From positions 434,001 through 498,000 of the forward strand of contig SEMN01000144.1 in assembly GCA_005408345.1 (NCBI GenBank): DNA of 64,000 nt, written 5' to 3'. Shown piece after piece: positions 12,006 through 24,720 of this stretch. Source of the stretch: Macquaria australasica (lineage: Eukaryota > Chordata > Actinopteri > Centrarchiformes > Percichthyidae). A model generated the notes under the pieces. It saw only the letters and a list, made by a program, of their open reading frames with translations, had not been told where the DNA came from and did not search any database. The first letter of the stretch is position 1, and each line of letters starts with the position of its first letter. The translations under genes and the position numbers were made by a program.

Positions 12006-12345
12006 CTCCACTGTTTTAGCAATTAAACTCCCTCGTCGGACCGCGATATAGACAACAGCGCTACCTAACTGCAGTGCCCGGCAAAAAGTGGTAACTGAAA
12101 CCTAAACCGTCAACTCTGTTTGCAACTGATGAATTGGTGTCTCTCCAAACATCGCGTGTTTTCCGTGTTCTCTCGTGACGTCGCGTTTCACCCGCCTGCT
12201 ACCACTCCGAGCGTGGGCACCATGGACACCGAGCGTGGGCGCTGGTGGCAGCCCGAAAGCACAGACCGAAACCGGGGGGAGACGATTCTAGAAAGAGCGC
12301 TCGGCGCACAAGCAGCGCAACAGCGCCACCTCCAGTGTACACTTT
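12006..12345 (-). promoter_or_regulatory. ptges3: CpG-rich promoter region of ptges3
   Basis: The interval upstream of the split start codon is markedly richer in CpG than its surroundings. It contains a CRE-like TGACGTCG at 12176-12183 and a duplicated 10-mer GAGCGTGGGC (about 12208 and 12230). There is no obvious TATA box, as expected for a housekeeping gene. The assignment is by composition and position; the start site is not determined. Confidence 0.5.
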
Positions 12346-12943
12346 GAAACACACTACCTGATGATAAAGAAAGTGAATGCCCGGTAGTTATATGAATACA
12401 GTTAGTGGAGCAAACGCATCCCCATTATTCAATTATTCCTACCCCACTTTTTGTCTTTTTTAAAAACCTAACATCACACCGTCCCCGCAATCGGGTGATT
12501 ATATGCAAGCAGCCCATATCAATGATCGTTTTACTATTTTCAGCAACTGACAAAAACAAGTAATAATAAAAAAAAATCACACATTTGGACCACAGCATAC
12601 TTTGGCTGTCAATCAATCGCAGTTTGTCAATCCACAGGAGTCTGACTGTTTACAAAGGTGAGAAACATGCCATTACTTAACTGCGATCATGGACTGAAAA
12701 TAGAACATAGGAAAAGATAGGCTAGCGCATGTTAAATGAACCTGCTTGACCCACTGACTCCAGCCAAACTTTAAATTAGCTAAAACTAGGATTGTACTGT
12801 TGCCGAAATGCCGCACCGATTTGCGAGTTAAGCTGACTTTGCCAGCCCGCCCACCTGACGTTAGCCCTGTTGGTTTTATTGTTTGGGATGTAGTGGACTT
12901 TAAACGCACATAAACGCAGACTTTTTCCACCTTTGTTGCCTGT
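12346..12943. other. Intergenic, no gene seen
   Basis: This AT-rich stretch lies between the ptges3 promoter and a MITE. No conserved exon or RNA gene was recognised. Confidence 0.45.
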
Positions 12944-13853
12944 CACTAGTGTGGGAGTAAGTATTCCCCTTACTTACCGTAATTAACAGTAGCAATACCA
13001 CACTGTAAAATACTTGAAGCAAACGTCCTGCATTGAAAACGATGAAAAGAAGTACATGTAGACCTACCTAAGTATTATTAGCAAAATGCACTTAAAGTAC
13101 TGCAGAAAAACGGCCGTTGTGTATGTTATACTATTATATATTGTTGGATCATTATGTGTAAGTATCATTTTACTGTTGTAGTTTGTTGAGGTGGAACTAA
13201 TTTGATGTATTTTATATTGAGTGGTATAGCAATACAATCAGTCATGTGTTTTGCATGTAAAATCTTAATTTGTAAAGTAGTAACTATAGTTCTCAGTAAA
13301 TGTTGTGGAGTGAAAAATACAATATTTGCCTCTGAATTTAGTGGAGTCGAAGTAGGCTATAAAGTAAGTCAAATACAAGTACCTCAAATTAAACTTAAAG
13401 CTGCCCTGTGGATTTTCAGTCGTGTGCATTCAGGACTTATAATGTTAACTTGTGATGCTATAGACAGAAAGGTATGGTGTGTTGCTTCCTAGGATGAGGT
13501 AGCTAAAGAGGCTTGGTTGGGTTGTTTGGTGGATTGAGCAGCATGCTGCTGATGGCTAGATGGCTGCATGCTAGATAGCCTGACAGGCTGTTGGCTTAAC
13601 ATGTTGTTGGCTAATGGTGCTAGACAGAAGTGTACACTTTGCTTGCCAAGATGGGGTAGCTGTAGACGATTGTTTGGTTATATGGTGGCAAGGGCAACAT
13701 GCATGACATGTTAGCATGGCACAAAAGCAAACAAAGCGGGGACCTACTACTTAAAAAAACACTGCTCCATAACACTACTAGTGCTCAAAAACTCCACAGG
13801 GTACCTTTAAGTACAGTACTTGAGTAAATTAACTTATTTACATTCCACCAAGT
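12944..13853. mobile_element. hAT-like MITE copy (reverse orientation), interrupted by another insert
   Basis: The left end, CACTAGTG followed by TACTT-rich sequence, and the right end, TACATTCCACCAAGTG, match the reversed ends of the 7516-8057 repeat. The body contains the same AAGTAC/TTAAGTA motifs. It is longer than the first copy because about 400 bp have been inserted at 13404-13801. No target duplication was confirmed. Confidence 0.6.
13404..13801. mobile_element. Nested short inverted-end element
   Basis: The element begins CCCTGTGGATTTT and ends AAAACTCCACAGGG, giving inverted ends of about 9 exact bases. It interrupts the hAT-like repeat at 12944-13853, whose AAGTAC-rich sequence resumes on the right. 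The interior contains several GGTTGGTTG and GCTAGATGG-like words and no long open frame. The family is not identified. Confidence 0.5.
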
Positions 13854-13859
13854 GCATCC

Positions 13860-14800
13860 AGTGATGAAGCTAGAAGTTCCTGGCCTGTTAAAAAACAAAT
13901 CTCCTCCCAATACACCGCCCCAAAATAAAAAACATATTCTACTGTTCAGTTATTGGGACCTATCTCTTCTACCCCATTAGTGTCACTGCTATATGCACAT
14001 TCAACAAGTCACACACCTACTATTTACAATATAGTCCTAAACTGACATGACATACAGAGGGCAACAGTAAGCATATTGTCAGTGTTATAGGCAAATTGTA
14101 AGAAGCACTCAAAAAAGTTATCATATATCATCAGCTGTAATATCAGAGTTGAATCAACAGCTTTCTGACACACTGCTGACTATTAGCTTCAAGAAGATAG
14201 CATATAATGTAGAACTAGTACATTGGATGTCACTATATTGTATCACTGTTTCTTTAACTACACAAATGTATGTTTTGAATTCACAAGACAGAATAAGATA
14301 ACCTTGTCGATCCAAAGAGGGAAAACTCACAAAAACATTTTTAAGGAAACTTGTTTATTTCAATGTCAGGAGACAAGTACAAAATACATTTTCTGTACTG
14401 GCTTTTGCAACTGCAATTAATGATTCAAAGACGTTAATGTGGGCTTCATATCAAGGGCAGCCTGCTGATGTTGCAGGCTCCTCACTGACAGCAGCTGGTG
14501 CTGCAGGTCATCCCTGTGCACACGCAGCCATTGTGCTCATCGTATGAAGCTAATGTTTCTCCTGTCCTCGTTGAGTGAGTGTTGAGAATATGAGCTTTAC
14601 AAGTGATTAATGATGTGTGCTCCATTTATTGCCATGCAAAACAGGCACAAAATAAAAGATAGTTCTTTTATAGCTCTTCTTAACCCCTGCCTCCATCAAG
14701 GTATCTTGGTCTGGAGAAGGACCAGTGGGAAAAAAAGGACCATAGAGGAAGGGATAGGTAATGATGACTCCCTTGTGAGACCCTCCATTACAATGTGATT
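13860..14800. other. Intergenic, no gene seen
   Basis: No recognisable exon, RNA gene or clear repeat boundary. Open frames are short and AT-rich. Confidence 0.45.
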
Positions 14801-14816
14801 AAGACTAAGGAGAACA

Positions 14817-15660
14817 TTAATGAGTCAACAGGTTCATTTGGTGGCATGAGCTGCAGGTCACAGCAGAAGACTGACGGTAGTTTTTTGCATTTGGAGATGA
14901 TGAAAAAGACACAGGACTCTGGCTTGTGGTTATTTTCTCAATAGAGACGAGCACAGACGTGGTGGTGGAAGCCAAAGCATCTCCTTTCACAGCTTGCTTT
15001 TCAGCCGGCTTATTAACAGATGCCTCTTTAGCATTGCTCTCAGCCATAATATCAGAGTGAAGCTCAGCTTTATCAGTTTAGATCCCCATAGGAGTGGAGG
15101 CTGTCAGATGCAGCTGCTGCTGTGGCGTTTGACGAGTGGTCTTCTTTGTGGGCCAAAGCACTCAAGCAGCAGAAAATGACATGGAAACTGACAGATGACT
15201 TTAAAGGCAAACGGGGGAAGCTCTAGCTTCAAGCAGTTGGACTTGGACAAGAGAGGAGATAGGCTGAGAGGCAGTGTCACAAGTTATGAGGCTTGGCAGC
15301 TTTTGATAGAGCAAGTGGAACAATAGCGCGAAGGCAGAGAGAGTGAGCAGCAGCATAAAAATGAGTGGGAAATGTTCACTGTGGATTGAGCCACAGATGA
15401 CACGGATGATAACTTGGACAGAATAACAATGCCAGGCAGCTTCTGAATGTGTGGGACACGACTGGTGATGTCAGAGAGAAATGGATGAAAATATTTTTAA
15501 GAATAGGTGGTTGAATCAGGGAGGAGTGGCACATTATACACCTTATGCCAGATATGTGCCTTTCAAGGACCAGAAGTGGAACCAAAAAAGTGGCAGGCCT
15601 TATGGAGGGAGGGAAGACACTTTGGAGATGAGAGGCTGGAGGACATGAAGCCCAGATGAG
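14817..15660 (+). pseudogene. Possible decayed coding remnant, unidentified
   Basis: On the plus strand, 15096-15222 reads as a protein-like block containing DEWSSLWAKALKQQKMTWKL and ends at a stop. Two further blocks follow in shifted frames: about 15223-15330 (includes FKQLDLDKRGDRL and SYEAWQLLIEQVEQ) and about 15420-15600 (includes LLNVWDTTGDVREKWMKIF and, after another shift, VAHYTPYARYVPFKDQKWNQ). Composition differs from the surrounding AT-rich DNA, and charged and aromatic residues are unusually frequent. The frames are broken by stops and shifts, so it looks like a dead gene or transposon fragment. I do not recognise the family. Confidence 0.3.
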
Positions 15661-18179
15661 AGTAAAAGACCAGTTTTCAAGTTGATAGGCCTGAGCATTA
15701 CTTGTATTATATTATAAGGGTCAGCAAGGTGGATTTATTTAATTCCCTTATATTTAGTGTCAACAATGGATATTATAGAGCCCCTGTAAAGCAACGCAAT
15801 AGCATTTCGAGCCCTCGATGTAGTAAAACGTGGCCTCGAAATATTTTTTTCTCCTCTCTATGGCCACTCCGGGGCTCCGTAGTGCAGAGTATAATTGTGC
15901 TGTTTTTCTCGAAAGATTCCACCAGCACCTTAAAGCCACTGAAGAGAGCTGCTTTACAATTAACTAGTCTCGTGAATTAGCCATCATTAAAGAAAAGACA
16001 TCACTGAAATCTGAAATAACCTCCAGGAGCTTTCTGCAGCTGCAATGTGATTTGAATGGAGAATAGCTTGCTGTGCTGCCGTTTTTTTTTGTACCAGTCA
16101 CTCTGGCAGATAATAAGGCCATAATTTGGATGCATTATTATGATCTTAAAACCTAATTTCCTTCTTCAGTGTGGTCCAGTTGACAAAAGTTTGCCTACTG
16201 GCCTGATTTTAATGATGCCATTTATAGAGTTTAACATACTGTTGAAACTCTGGCTGTGGTATAGAAACAGTTTCTGTAGCTTCAGATGGCCTAACTGTAA
16301 ACGAAAGTATAGATGGGTTAAACTGATTTTACATTTTACATTGCACTGTACGGCGATACACATAATATCTACATACAGTAAGTCTTTATACATAGCAGAT
16401 AGTCTAAGAGGGATTTGTTCACATGCTCATATTGGTTGTAAATTCAGGTGTAATCTGAAATGTATACATTTACTCTTCAAGTACTACAAACTTTATAACA
16501 TCACTTAATTACTAACAAATTACAAATTATTTGATGACTTCTAGTTATCATTTTTGCATCTTTTAATAAAAGAGGAGAAGGAAAAAGTTCAAAAAGCTGG
16601 TTTTGCTGCACCCTCCATTTTCCCGGCCTAAATCCACCCTAACATAGAATTGATATTATTTCGCAACTCTTAACTTTACAAGATTTCATTTTTGACAGCT
16701 GAATGTCCTACATTTATGTAACACTCTTTTGATATAATATCTAAAAAACATTTGGTTTCAGTGGACTGACTCCAAAAGTGTCATATGATGACTTCAATTC
16801 ATGTCCTGTGCTCTGATCTCCAGCTTAGGGAGGTAGTTGTCTTTGTATGAAGATACTGACTTTATTGTCCAACATCAATACAATAGTATAATGTAAATTA
16901 TAGAGTATAGGTATATATGTATAACTTGCATGACATAAATGGAAATATTAGTGTTTTGGTGCTGTAGAGGTAATTGGACAATTACTCAAACACCTGAGCA
17001 ATTTTAATCTTAATGTTTATACCATGAGTAAGACCACCAGATATTAGATATCTCCAGAGGTTAGCTGAGAAAGTTTGCGAAATGCCAGGTTTTCATTAAA
17101 TTGACATAAAGAAACCGTATAATCACAGTATGAAATGTGTTTTGGGAAATTATGTGAAATATTTTGTATGATGTTGCTGGTTTAAGCTCCTCAAGTAGGG
17201 TGATCCAAAGTGTATGGGCACATTTTGCTGGTACATTTTGTTTTTTAATTGGAAGAAGAAAAACTGATCAACTTTTTTTTAAAACTTCTTTTTCTATTTA
17301 AACCTAAAACATGAATCACAAGAAATCCCTGACTTCTACAGGCTTAATAATGGCGGACTCATTACAGAGGTTTGAATCAAGCTTAGGAAATTCTTTGGAA
17401 ATTCTTATTATCATTAATTTTTAGGCGTTGAAGGTGTTGAGATATATTGTCAGTAAGTCAGTTATTTGAAGATATATTGCATCAGTAGATCTGTGAATCA
17501 GTTTTAGACAGAAACAATGTCTCCTGTCATATGAGGTCACTGTGATACAGCAACTATCTCGTGTTTGAGTGAAGCTCAGGTTTACAGCCCTGCACAGGTG
17601 AAAAGCATGCAGGATGGAGGCAGGATGGTGTTGACGTAGGGACAATCCCTGTGTTTCCCGTATTTTATTTGAACAGCCCACTCAAATGGATTTGCTCCAC
17701 TTTTGTCAATATCATTTGTTCCTTCAATCAAAACTCTGATTGATTGAAAGATCCCTGGAATGCTGTATTCTTGTCATATTGGATAAATTACTTTCTCAAT
17801 CAGATGTAGACTTGTGAATGCAATTCTGTTTTGCAGCCGACTCTCAATCATTAGATTTCAGAGCTGAGAGCACCAAAAACAACAACCTGGATTGCAGAAC
17901 ACTGCAGTTTATCGAGTGCCAATATGTTGGTTACAGTATCTCAAATGTGCTAATATCCTGCTTGTCTAAGTTTCATTCATGAACTAAGTGCCCTTTAGGT
18001 TTTCTGATTGTTGGTCAAACAAAATAGAACATTTTAAGACACCAGTCTAGTAACTAGGGATGGGCATTGGGATTGATGTTTAATAGACTCAATGATCAGT
18101 TAATTGATTAATTAATGATGAAAACAATCTCTTCAGCCAGCCTGATAAGTAATAATGATATATACACACACACACATAT
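15661..18179. other. Intergenic, no gene seen
   Basis: AT-rich sequence with no supported exon. Around 18057-18125 there is ATTAATTGATTAATTAATG-like sequence that may be a fragment of the ATTAGTTGCA repeat family seen elsewhere in the window, but it is too degraded to define. Confidence 0.45.
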
Positions 18180-18187
18180 AGATAGAC

Positions 18188-18248
<61 letters not shown>
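18180..18248. repeat. (GATA)n microsatellite
   Basis: About 16-17 nearly perfect GATA units, preceded by a short CA run at about 18164-18176. Confidence 0.95.
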
Positions 18249-18249
<1 letters not shown>

Positions 18250-18559
18250 ATCTCTCAAACCAACATGTTTAAGACTGTAGTACTGAATTTAAAAAACCCC
18301 ACATAAAAAGCTCTAGTTCTACCCAAACAATGTATTCTGTCAAAAGTATCAACAATTACATCTTTGCTGTCAGTAAGTCGGTGTACCCTGAAAGACAGCT
18401 TAATTTGCATCATAACTGAATGAGTGGGTATTCCCTCGATGGCGCGTGGGCTGGACACTTGTGTGTACTTGAAGTGTATTGAGCGTTGCGTTATCATTGA
18501 AGCCGTTAATCACGACAAAAGTATGATTCACTCGCAGCATTAAAAAACAAAACACAAAC

Positions 18560-19082
18560 CACCATTTGTCAGCCAATCGTGTCAGCTCGGTGACGAACTT
18601 CCTGGTCACATTTTCTCGTATCGGTCCCAGTCCCCTTATTAATGGGCATGTGTGCTCCTGTGCGGTCAACAGGGAGGAGGACGCGGACTCAAAATGAGAA
18701 GAAAGAGCAAATTATCTGCCCGGAGAAAACTGTCACATAGCTAGCGTGCTCGGAGCCAGATAAGAAGAGTAACTACAGATGCTATTTACTCTGTGTTACG
18801 CCTAGCCCAAGGACGTACGGGGAAGGCAAACACAGGCGAGACTGGGGGGCGAGTTGCGGGGTTTGGATGGCATTTGCCAGGGCCAGGGAAGGGCTGTTGA
18901 GCACGTAAAAGAGACATGAGCTGGGAATACGTTTGGATAGCATGTCTTGACTACAAAAGACTAATTATCCGCGGATAAACTGCAGCAGCACGTCAGAAAT
19001 AAAGGCCTCCTCTGATGGAGCACTGTGCTCTTTAATCCAGCCAGAAACCTCCCCGACAGGCAGCGACGAGCTACGGCAAAGG
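18560..19082 (+). promoter_or_regulatory. dtx3: dtx3 promoter and probable non-coding first exon
   Basis: A CCAAT box lies at 18573-18577, and GC content and CpG rise downstream of it. A strong donor, AAAGG|GTGAGG, falls at 19082/19083 and would splice to the acceptor at 19294/19295 in front of the start-codon exon. The transcription start is probably near 18650-18750. This is inferred from the splice signal and composition; no transcript evidence is available. Confidence 0.45.
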
Positions 19083-19322
19083 GTGAGGTACCGAAGTAAT
19101 CAGTGGGGGGGATCCACTTAGCTAAATGTTGAGGTGAAATGTTAGGTTAATCAAAGGCTAAGCTAATGTTGCGAAATCGCCGAATTTCACTTTGCTGCTG
19201 CGGAGAATGGCTCAGTCAAAAACATCGCCGAGCAGCTGTGATAACGTTTGTTCCGGTCCTTCAGTTTTTCTTCCTCTCTTTTTCTGTTTAACAGGACGCT
19301 TTATTCGCAATTGAAGGGATTT

Positions 19323-22289
19323 ATGGGATCACAAGGTAACATTTCAACCTAAAGGAGTGTCACTCTTGTGTTTGCATGTGGCTGTCAGTTTGGCTTTCGT
19401 GTTTTCCGCGTATGACAGGGTTTAGTTTCCTTTGTTTACAGTGTGATTCTCTGAACAGCTGATACTGCCTGTTGTATATTTGTTTGATGTGCTGCACCCA
19501 CTGCAAATAGCCACCCATGTAGAGATATTAGATTCACTTTGACATGCACGGATACACTGCAAACAAAACAGCAGAAATAGACAGCATGTTGCTTTTCATT
19601 TGCATTGCCTGAGCTGTTAGGCCACCTAGAAAAGAAAGTAATCCCACCACAGCCAGCAGAAACAAAAACACTCTTGTAGCCAGGTCTGAGGAAAAGATAG
19701 CATCATTGCACATACTGCATATGGAAATAGCAATATGGGCTTGAACATAGCCTTAGGGGGCAACTTCTACAACTGGACTTTACATTTATACAAGTGCAAT
19801 TTGTCTTTGTTTGAATACCTTTGTTCATACACGAATGTGCTGATGACTTTTGTGTGCCTCTCTGTGCAGTTTCCTCTGATGAGATGAGTGTGCGTGCTGG
19901 CCAGGGCAGTGATGAGGTGCTGGTTTCACAGGCAGTGTGGGATTACCTGGCTGCAGCTGGGCGGCCCTGGCTCATTGACTTCCAGCACAAGCAGGGGATG
20001 AGCGCTGGTATCATTAGGCGAGGAGAAAGGGGGGGCTGCTGCGCCGTGAGGCTACAGCCGGTGGAAGGCTCCAGGAGCGCTGGAGCTGGGGTGATGGATG
20101 GACCCATCTCCAGCGAGACACGAAAAGCCTTCATTGACTTATGCCGCTGTGCCCGCAAAGAAATGAGCAAACAGGAGGGGGGACCCAAGAGGAAGAGGGC
20201 TCTGCTGCCCTGTGTGGCAGTCCTGGAGCCGAACGGAGAGGGGAGCCTGCTTCAGCCTCCACCTCCCCAGCCTCGGCGCTCTCAGAGACAGCAGCAGAGG
20301 TTCAGGAAGCCTGCTGATGAGGAGGCCTGCGTCATGCTCCATGAGGCAGCCCAGAGGAAGGACATGGACTCCAGCTTGGCTTCCCATAATGAGGCAGAGG
20401 ACAACAAAACTTGTTCAATCTGCATGGGGGACATTGTGGAGAAGACCACCCTGGAGAGGTGTGGCCATTCGTTCTGTCGTTCTTGCCTGGATCAAGCCTT
20501 TAAGGTGAAGAAAGCGTGTCCCGTGTGTCGGCTAGTGTACGGCCAGTTGATCGGGAACCAGCCTGCCAATGGTACAATGATCGTAGAGCGAGATCCTGAT
20601 CTGGAGCTTCCTGGCCATGAAGGCTATGGGTGTATCTGCATCATCTACAGCTTCCCTCCTGGCCTACAGGCGGTGAGTAGACCAAGAGCATGTGCAGGTG
20701 CAGACTGTAAGTAGTAAGTAATAACTTGCAATTTTTGATAATAATATATGGTATTAATAAAACTCAACTGACAGTTGTTTTGGATAAATAATACAGATCA
20801 CTAAACATTGATAAATTTATAATTGCATAGAGGCATAGTTTAGGCACAAGAGTCTTAATTTGGCATAAAATCTAGTTGATTTAACTTATTTAGTCTAATC
20901 ATGTTTGTAGGCAATACTACATGAAACCATGAGGTCTTTTTAAACAATCCGGCCCCTCTTCTTGACTGTGAAAATCTTCCTTTCTGTACCGGACTGATAT
21001 CTAGTTGGTTTACACTTGAATAATCTTTACTTTCCCCCTTGTCACATCCAATCCTTAATATTCAGTTTTAAAAAGAAATGCGAATTAATTAAATTAATGG
21101 TACAATCTCAGATCCTGTTGTAAACCAAAAGAGTCACCCCACCACCAAAACTCAAAACACAGGATCTGAACTAGCTGTCACTCTCAAATTAATTGACAGG
21201 TCTTTTAATTCAGGGAGGAGGGACACCAGATGACAACAAAAAATACTGTTTTCTGATGCTGGTATGGTGTGTTTATGTCAGTAATTTTTGTATAACAGCA
21301 GTAAAAAAGGCAAATTGTATTTGCAATTATGAGTTGGCAAACACAAAACGCATCCCTTTTTTTAATATCATAACAAACTCCTCAATTATTACAAATTTAA
21401 ATGGTAAAAATTAAGGATTGGGTCTTTTTAAGGAAGCAAGGTGTTATCCCAGCCTTGCTTCAGAGGGACTTTTACCTTAAAGGGGTACTCCCGTGATTTA
21501 AACAAACAAAAGTTATGTTTACATTCAGTGTTGCTCACCAAGACGCTTTGTGTGTATCCTTGAGGTCTAACAAAGGTATTGAGTGCATTTCCTTCCTCAT
21601 GCAAAGCCGATTTTTAAAGTATTTAAAATCCAGCATTGTTTACATCCACGTTTACTAGATTGCAGTTTTAAAACAACAAAGTGTTCCAGATCCCAATAGA
21701 TGGACACAGTTGTTTTAAAGCCATTAACGCCCCTTTTAAACTGATCCTGTTTTAACTCCTTTGTTGCCAACAGCCAGAACATCCCAACCCAGGTGTTCGG
21801 TACCCAGGAACTGACCGTGTGGCCTACCTCCCTGACAGCCCTGAGGGGAACCGTGTGCTGGGCCTGCTGCGCCGGGCCTTCGAACAGCGCCTTATCTTCA
21901 CCATCGGTACCTCCATGACTACGGGCATGCAAAATGTCATCACCTGGAATGACATTCACCACAAGACCTCAATATGGGGCGGGCCCCGCTGGTATGTATT
22001 GCCTTTTAGCTGGAGGCAAATGGCCACTGAAATTTGATTTCAACAACTTCCCTTAGAGGTGTGGTAGCTGAGAAAAGGGCTCAGTAAAGACTGACTGATG
22101 TAATTCAAGTTCCTGACAAGGAAATGCTATCAGTTGATGTCCTTGGCTAGATGGCACTATTGCTGCCTGAGCTCATACAGATGCAGTGATGGCTTTTTTA
22201 TTTCTCCTGACAGTTTTGGCTACCCAGACCCCACTTACCTGGTGCGAGTGACAGAGGAGCTCAGAGAGAAAGGCATCACGGCGGACTGA
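19323..22289 (+). CDS. dtx3: Deltex-3 RING E3 ubiquitin ligase
   Basis: Deltex-family E3 ligase, linked in other species to Notch control and ADP-ribose/ubiquitin chemistry. Exons: 19323-19335 within an exon starting at 19295, 19870-20672, 21774-21991 and 22214-22289, giving 369 aa (human DTX3 is 347). It starts MGSQ, split G|TT to give Val5. The N-terminal region keeps the DTX3-type VWDYL motif (compare VWDFL in human). A proline-rich stretch precedes the RING. RING ligands: C186, C189, C202, H204, C207, C210, C221 and C224, all present (C3HC4). The Deltex C-terminal domain follows, with PEHPNPGVRY, the ITWNDIHHKT histidines and GYPDPTYL. Its final exon ends GITAD. The polyadenylation signal is at 24138-24143. 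A truncated tandem paralogue follows at 26496. Confidence 0.95.
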
Positions 22290-24165
22290 GAGCATGACAA
22301 GACTCTTCCAAGACTTTGTAGGACTTTCCGAGTGTCCTTGCGGTGGACATGACTCGGCTCCAGGTTGTGCTCTGAGACTGCCCGTCCCTTAAAAGATGGC
22401 TGAGGACAAGGCCCTCAGCAGACAGGCGTCTAATGCTGCAGCAGAGCCCCCATCACTCCACTAGTTGTTCCTCTGTTTTTTCATTTTTCCTCCAGAGTTC
22501 AGTTTAACCCAGTGCTCCATGTGGAAGACGATACTTTGAGTGCAGTGCATTCTTGTATTACACAATCCTCTACCTGTCACTGTTGGCAATAGGACCGATA
22601 TTTGATGCACTTGTTTAAGACCATCGTGGCATGTTCATGGTACTTATATATTATTTAGGAAGTCTAAGTTTAATGTTATAAAGACAGTTATATTAATGTT
22701 TATTTCTACTCTGGGGATGACTTGATTTCTTACAAGCACACATTCTTGGTTTTATCTCCCCAGAAATGTTTGTTGAGTAAGTCTCTAATTTGATTGTTAC
22801 TAATTACCTGTTGTAAGTACTTGGGTAAATGGCAGAATAGCACTGCTTCAATAGAAAGAATTCATTTTCAGAAGTTACTGCAATCTAAAGCACTCACAGG
22901 CACTTTGATAAGGGAGTTTGTTTTACAGTGAAGTCAGAGTCATGTTTTTTGCTTCCTCTGTAGAGGAGTGCTCGGGGCAAACAGGTTCGTGCTGCCATCA
23001 GCTAGTTACCTTGGTGGCTACAAGTTGATGTCAATTGCTTCGAACTTTTTATTTTGCGTGTGACCTTCATTCACCCCTCCACATTTTTACTTAAAGAAGA
23101 ATAATGTTGAACTATGTTTCATTGCAGCACCATTTATTACATGCATTAGGACTTGCCCCTGGGTTTTTTTTATTGTGGCCATCGGTCACTCTTGTTATTT
23201 CAAGATGTCTCCCAGGTGTTGAGCCCATTACCTCAGTTGTTAGTAATGTGCTCATCTAATTACCAGATTTATGACGATGTCAAATATGAAGGGCATACAG
23301 ACCACTTAAACCAAATCAAAGGCACAAAAGCTCTTTAAATATCTATGCCTCTGTCCCTGTCAAGCTTGGAGATTTGCCTGCTGATGTTCCCATTTAAAAT
23401 GAGGTAACTGTTGTAAATTTGTTTATCTAAACAGATAATATACGATACACAGTGAAAAGATAACAAAAGAAAATGTTGCGGGAACAATTCATCTGATTTG
23501 GGTGGGGTATTGATCTCATTATTTTGTGCCTTTCTTATATTCACTTTTGATAAAAATCAAGCATGATGTTACTAATGAATGGTAAGCAGTTTGGGCATAT
23601 TTCTGTTTTATTTGATAGGTAAACAGCATTGTGTTTGTAGCTATACTATCTGGCTTTAAGTACAAGCACTGCACAGTTTATAAAATATGTATACTAATGT
23701 GTATTAAATTAGCTTCTTCTTCATAAACATTCTTGTAGTCCAAATGCTGAAAAAACCCTCAGAATTGATGAAGCTGTATGTGTGAAAGTGCTTTGCTAAG
23801 TGCAGTAAGTGCTTGGCTATTGTTAAGTTTGTCATTCATTTGACTGGTCAGATCCACATATCAAATACCCCTTTTATTATGTTTTCATCTCCTTTGTATT
23901 TTAGTTAAGGGACCAACTGAAATATTTTTGGGACACAGGATTGTAGTTTACTAAAGCTACTGTGCAAACATTTCTATGCATTACATGACTGAGGAGGAGC
24001 CGGGAGAATGGATAGTTGGAGAGATTACACATATTACAAAATGATTGTTAAGGAAAAGTTGGAGTTTTGCTTTTCTAATTGTGTTGATTCGTACTTTGTT
24101 GATATTCAGAATAATGTGCTTTACATTTTAATACTTGAATAAAAAGTTATGTTTGGGTTTGTGGT
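22290..24165 (+). other. dtx3: dtx3 3'UTR
   Basis: AATAAA at 24138-24143 is the first canonical hexamer after the dtx3 stop and predicts a 3'UTR of about 1.9 kb. No coding exon is seen in the interval. Confidence 0.6.
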
Positions 24166-24574
24166 GGATATTCAATTTAGGCCCTAAATAAACCAGGTGT
24201 ATCAAGCAACTGAACATCAAACCGGTGTCCACTTGGAAAGTATCCATTTGGAATGAGTTGGGGTTGTTGCCTCTTATTTAAGATTTGACCTGAACTGTTC
24301 CCTGGTATTATCAAAGATTCTTGCAACACCAAGATACTGAACTCTGCAAATGCACTTGGTGCCATCTAGTGGACATCATGACTGTAGAGTGAACAGAGCT
24401 TGAAAATACTTCATACTGCATACTTAATTTGACCTCATTTTGTAACATAACTACCCTTACACATGGGTAATAACGTGGGCTGTATTTGATTACATTTTAG
24501 AAGTATAGTCATGAATATTAATGGATCCACTTTCCAGTGTATCAGGTGTGTCATTAAAATCAGTGTAAAGAACT

Positions 24575-24720
24575 GTTCGGTTCGGTTCAGTGACTAAGAT
24601 GCGTATCAAACAAACCACAACGCCCTGGTTTGAATCCCGCTGGGGGACTTTCTCACACTCCCCACATTTCCTGCTTGCCTCTCTATTACAATTTATTAAT
24701 GCTGAATGAATGAATTTCTC
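24575..24720 (+). mobile_element. tRNA-derived SINE-like fragment
   Basis: A GGTTTGAATCC element at 24627-24637 matches the RNA polymerase III B box. GGTTCAGTGACTAAGA about 40 bases upstream resembles an A box. The sequence then runs into a non-tRNA tail (CTTTCTCACACTCCCC), so it is a SINE rather than a functional tRNA; no cloverleaf was found. Confidence 0.55.

Noticed and set aside
24575..24720. tRNA gene suggested by a B-box sequence
   Set aside because: No cloverleaf arms or acceptor stem pair; the sequence continues into a SINE-type tail.
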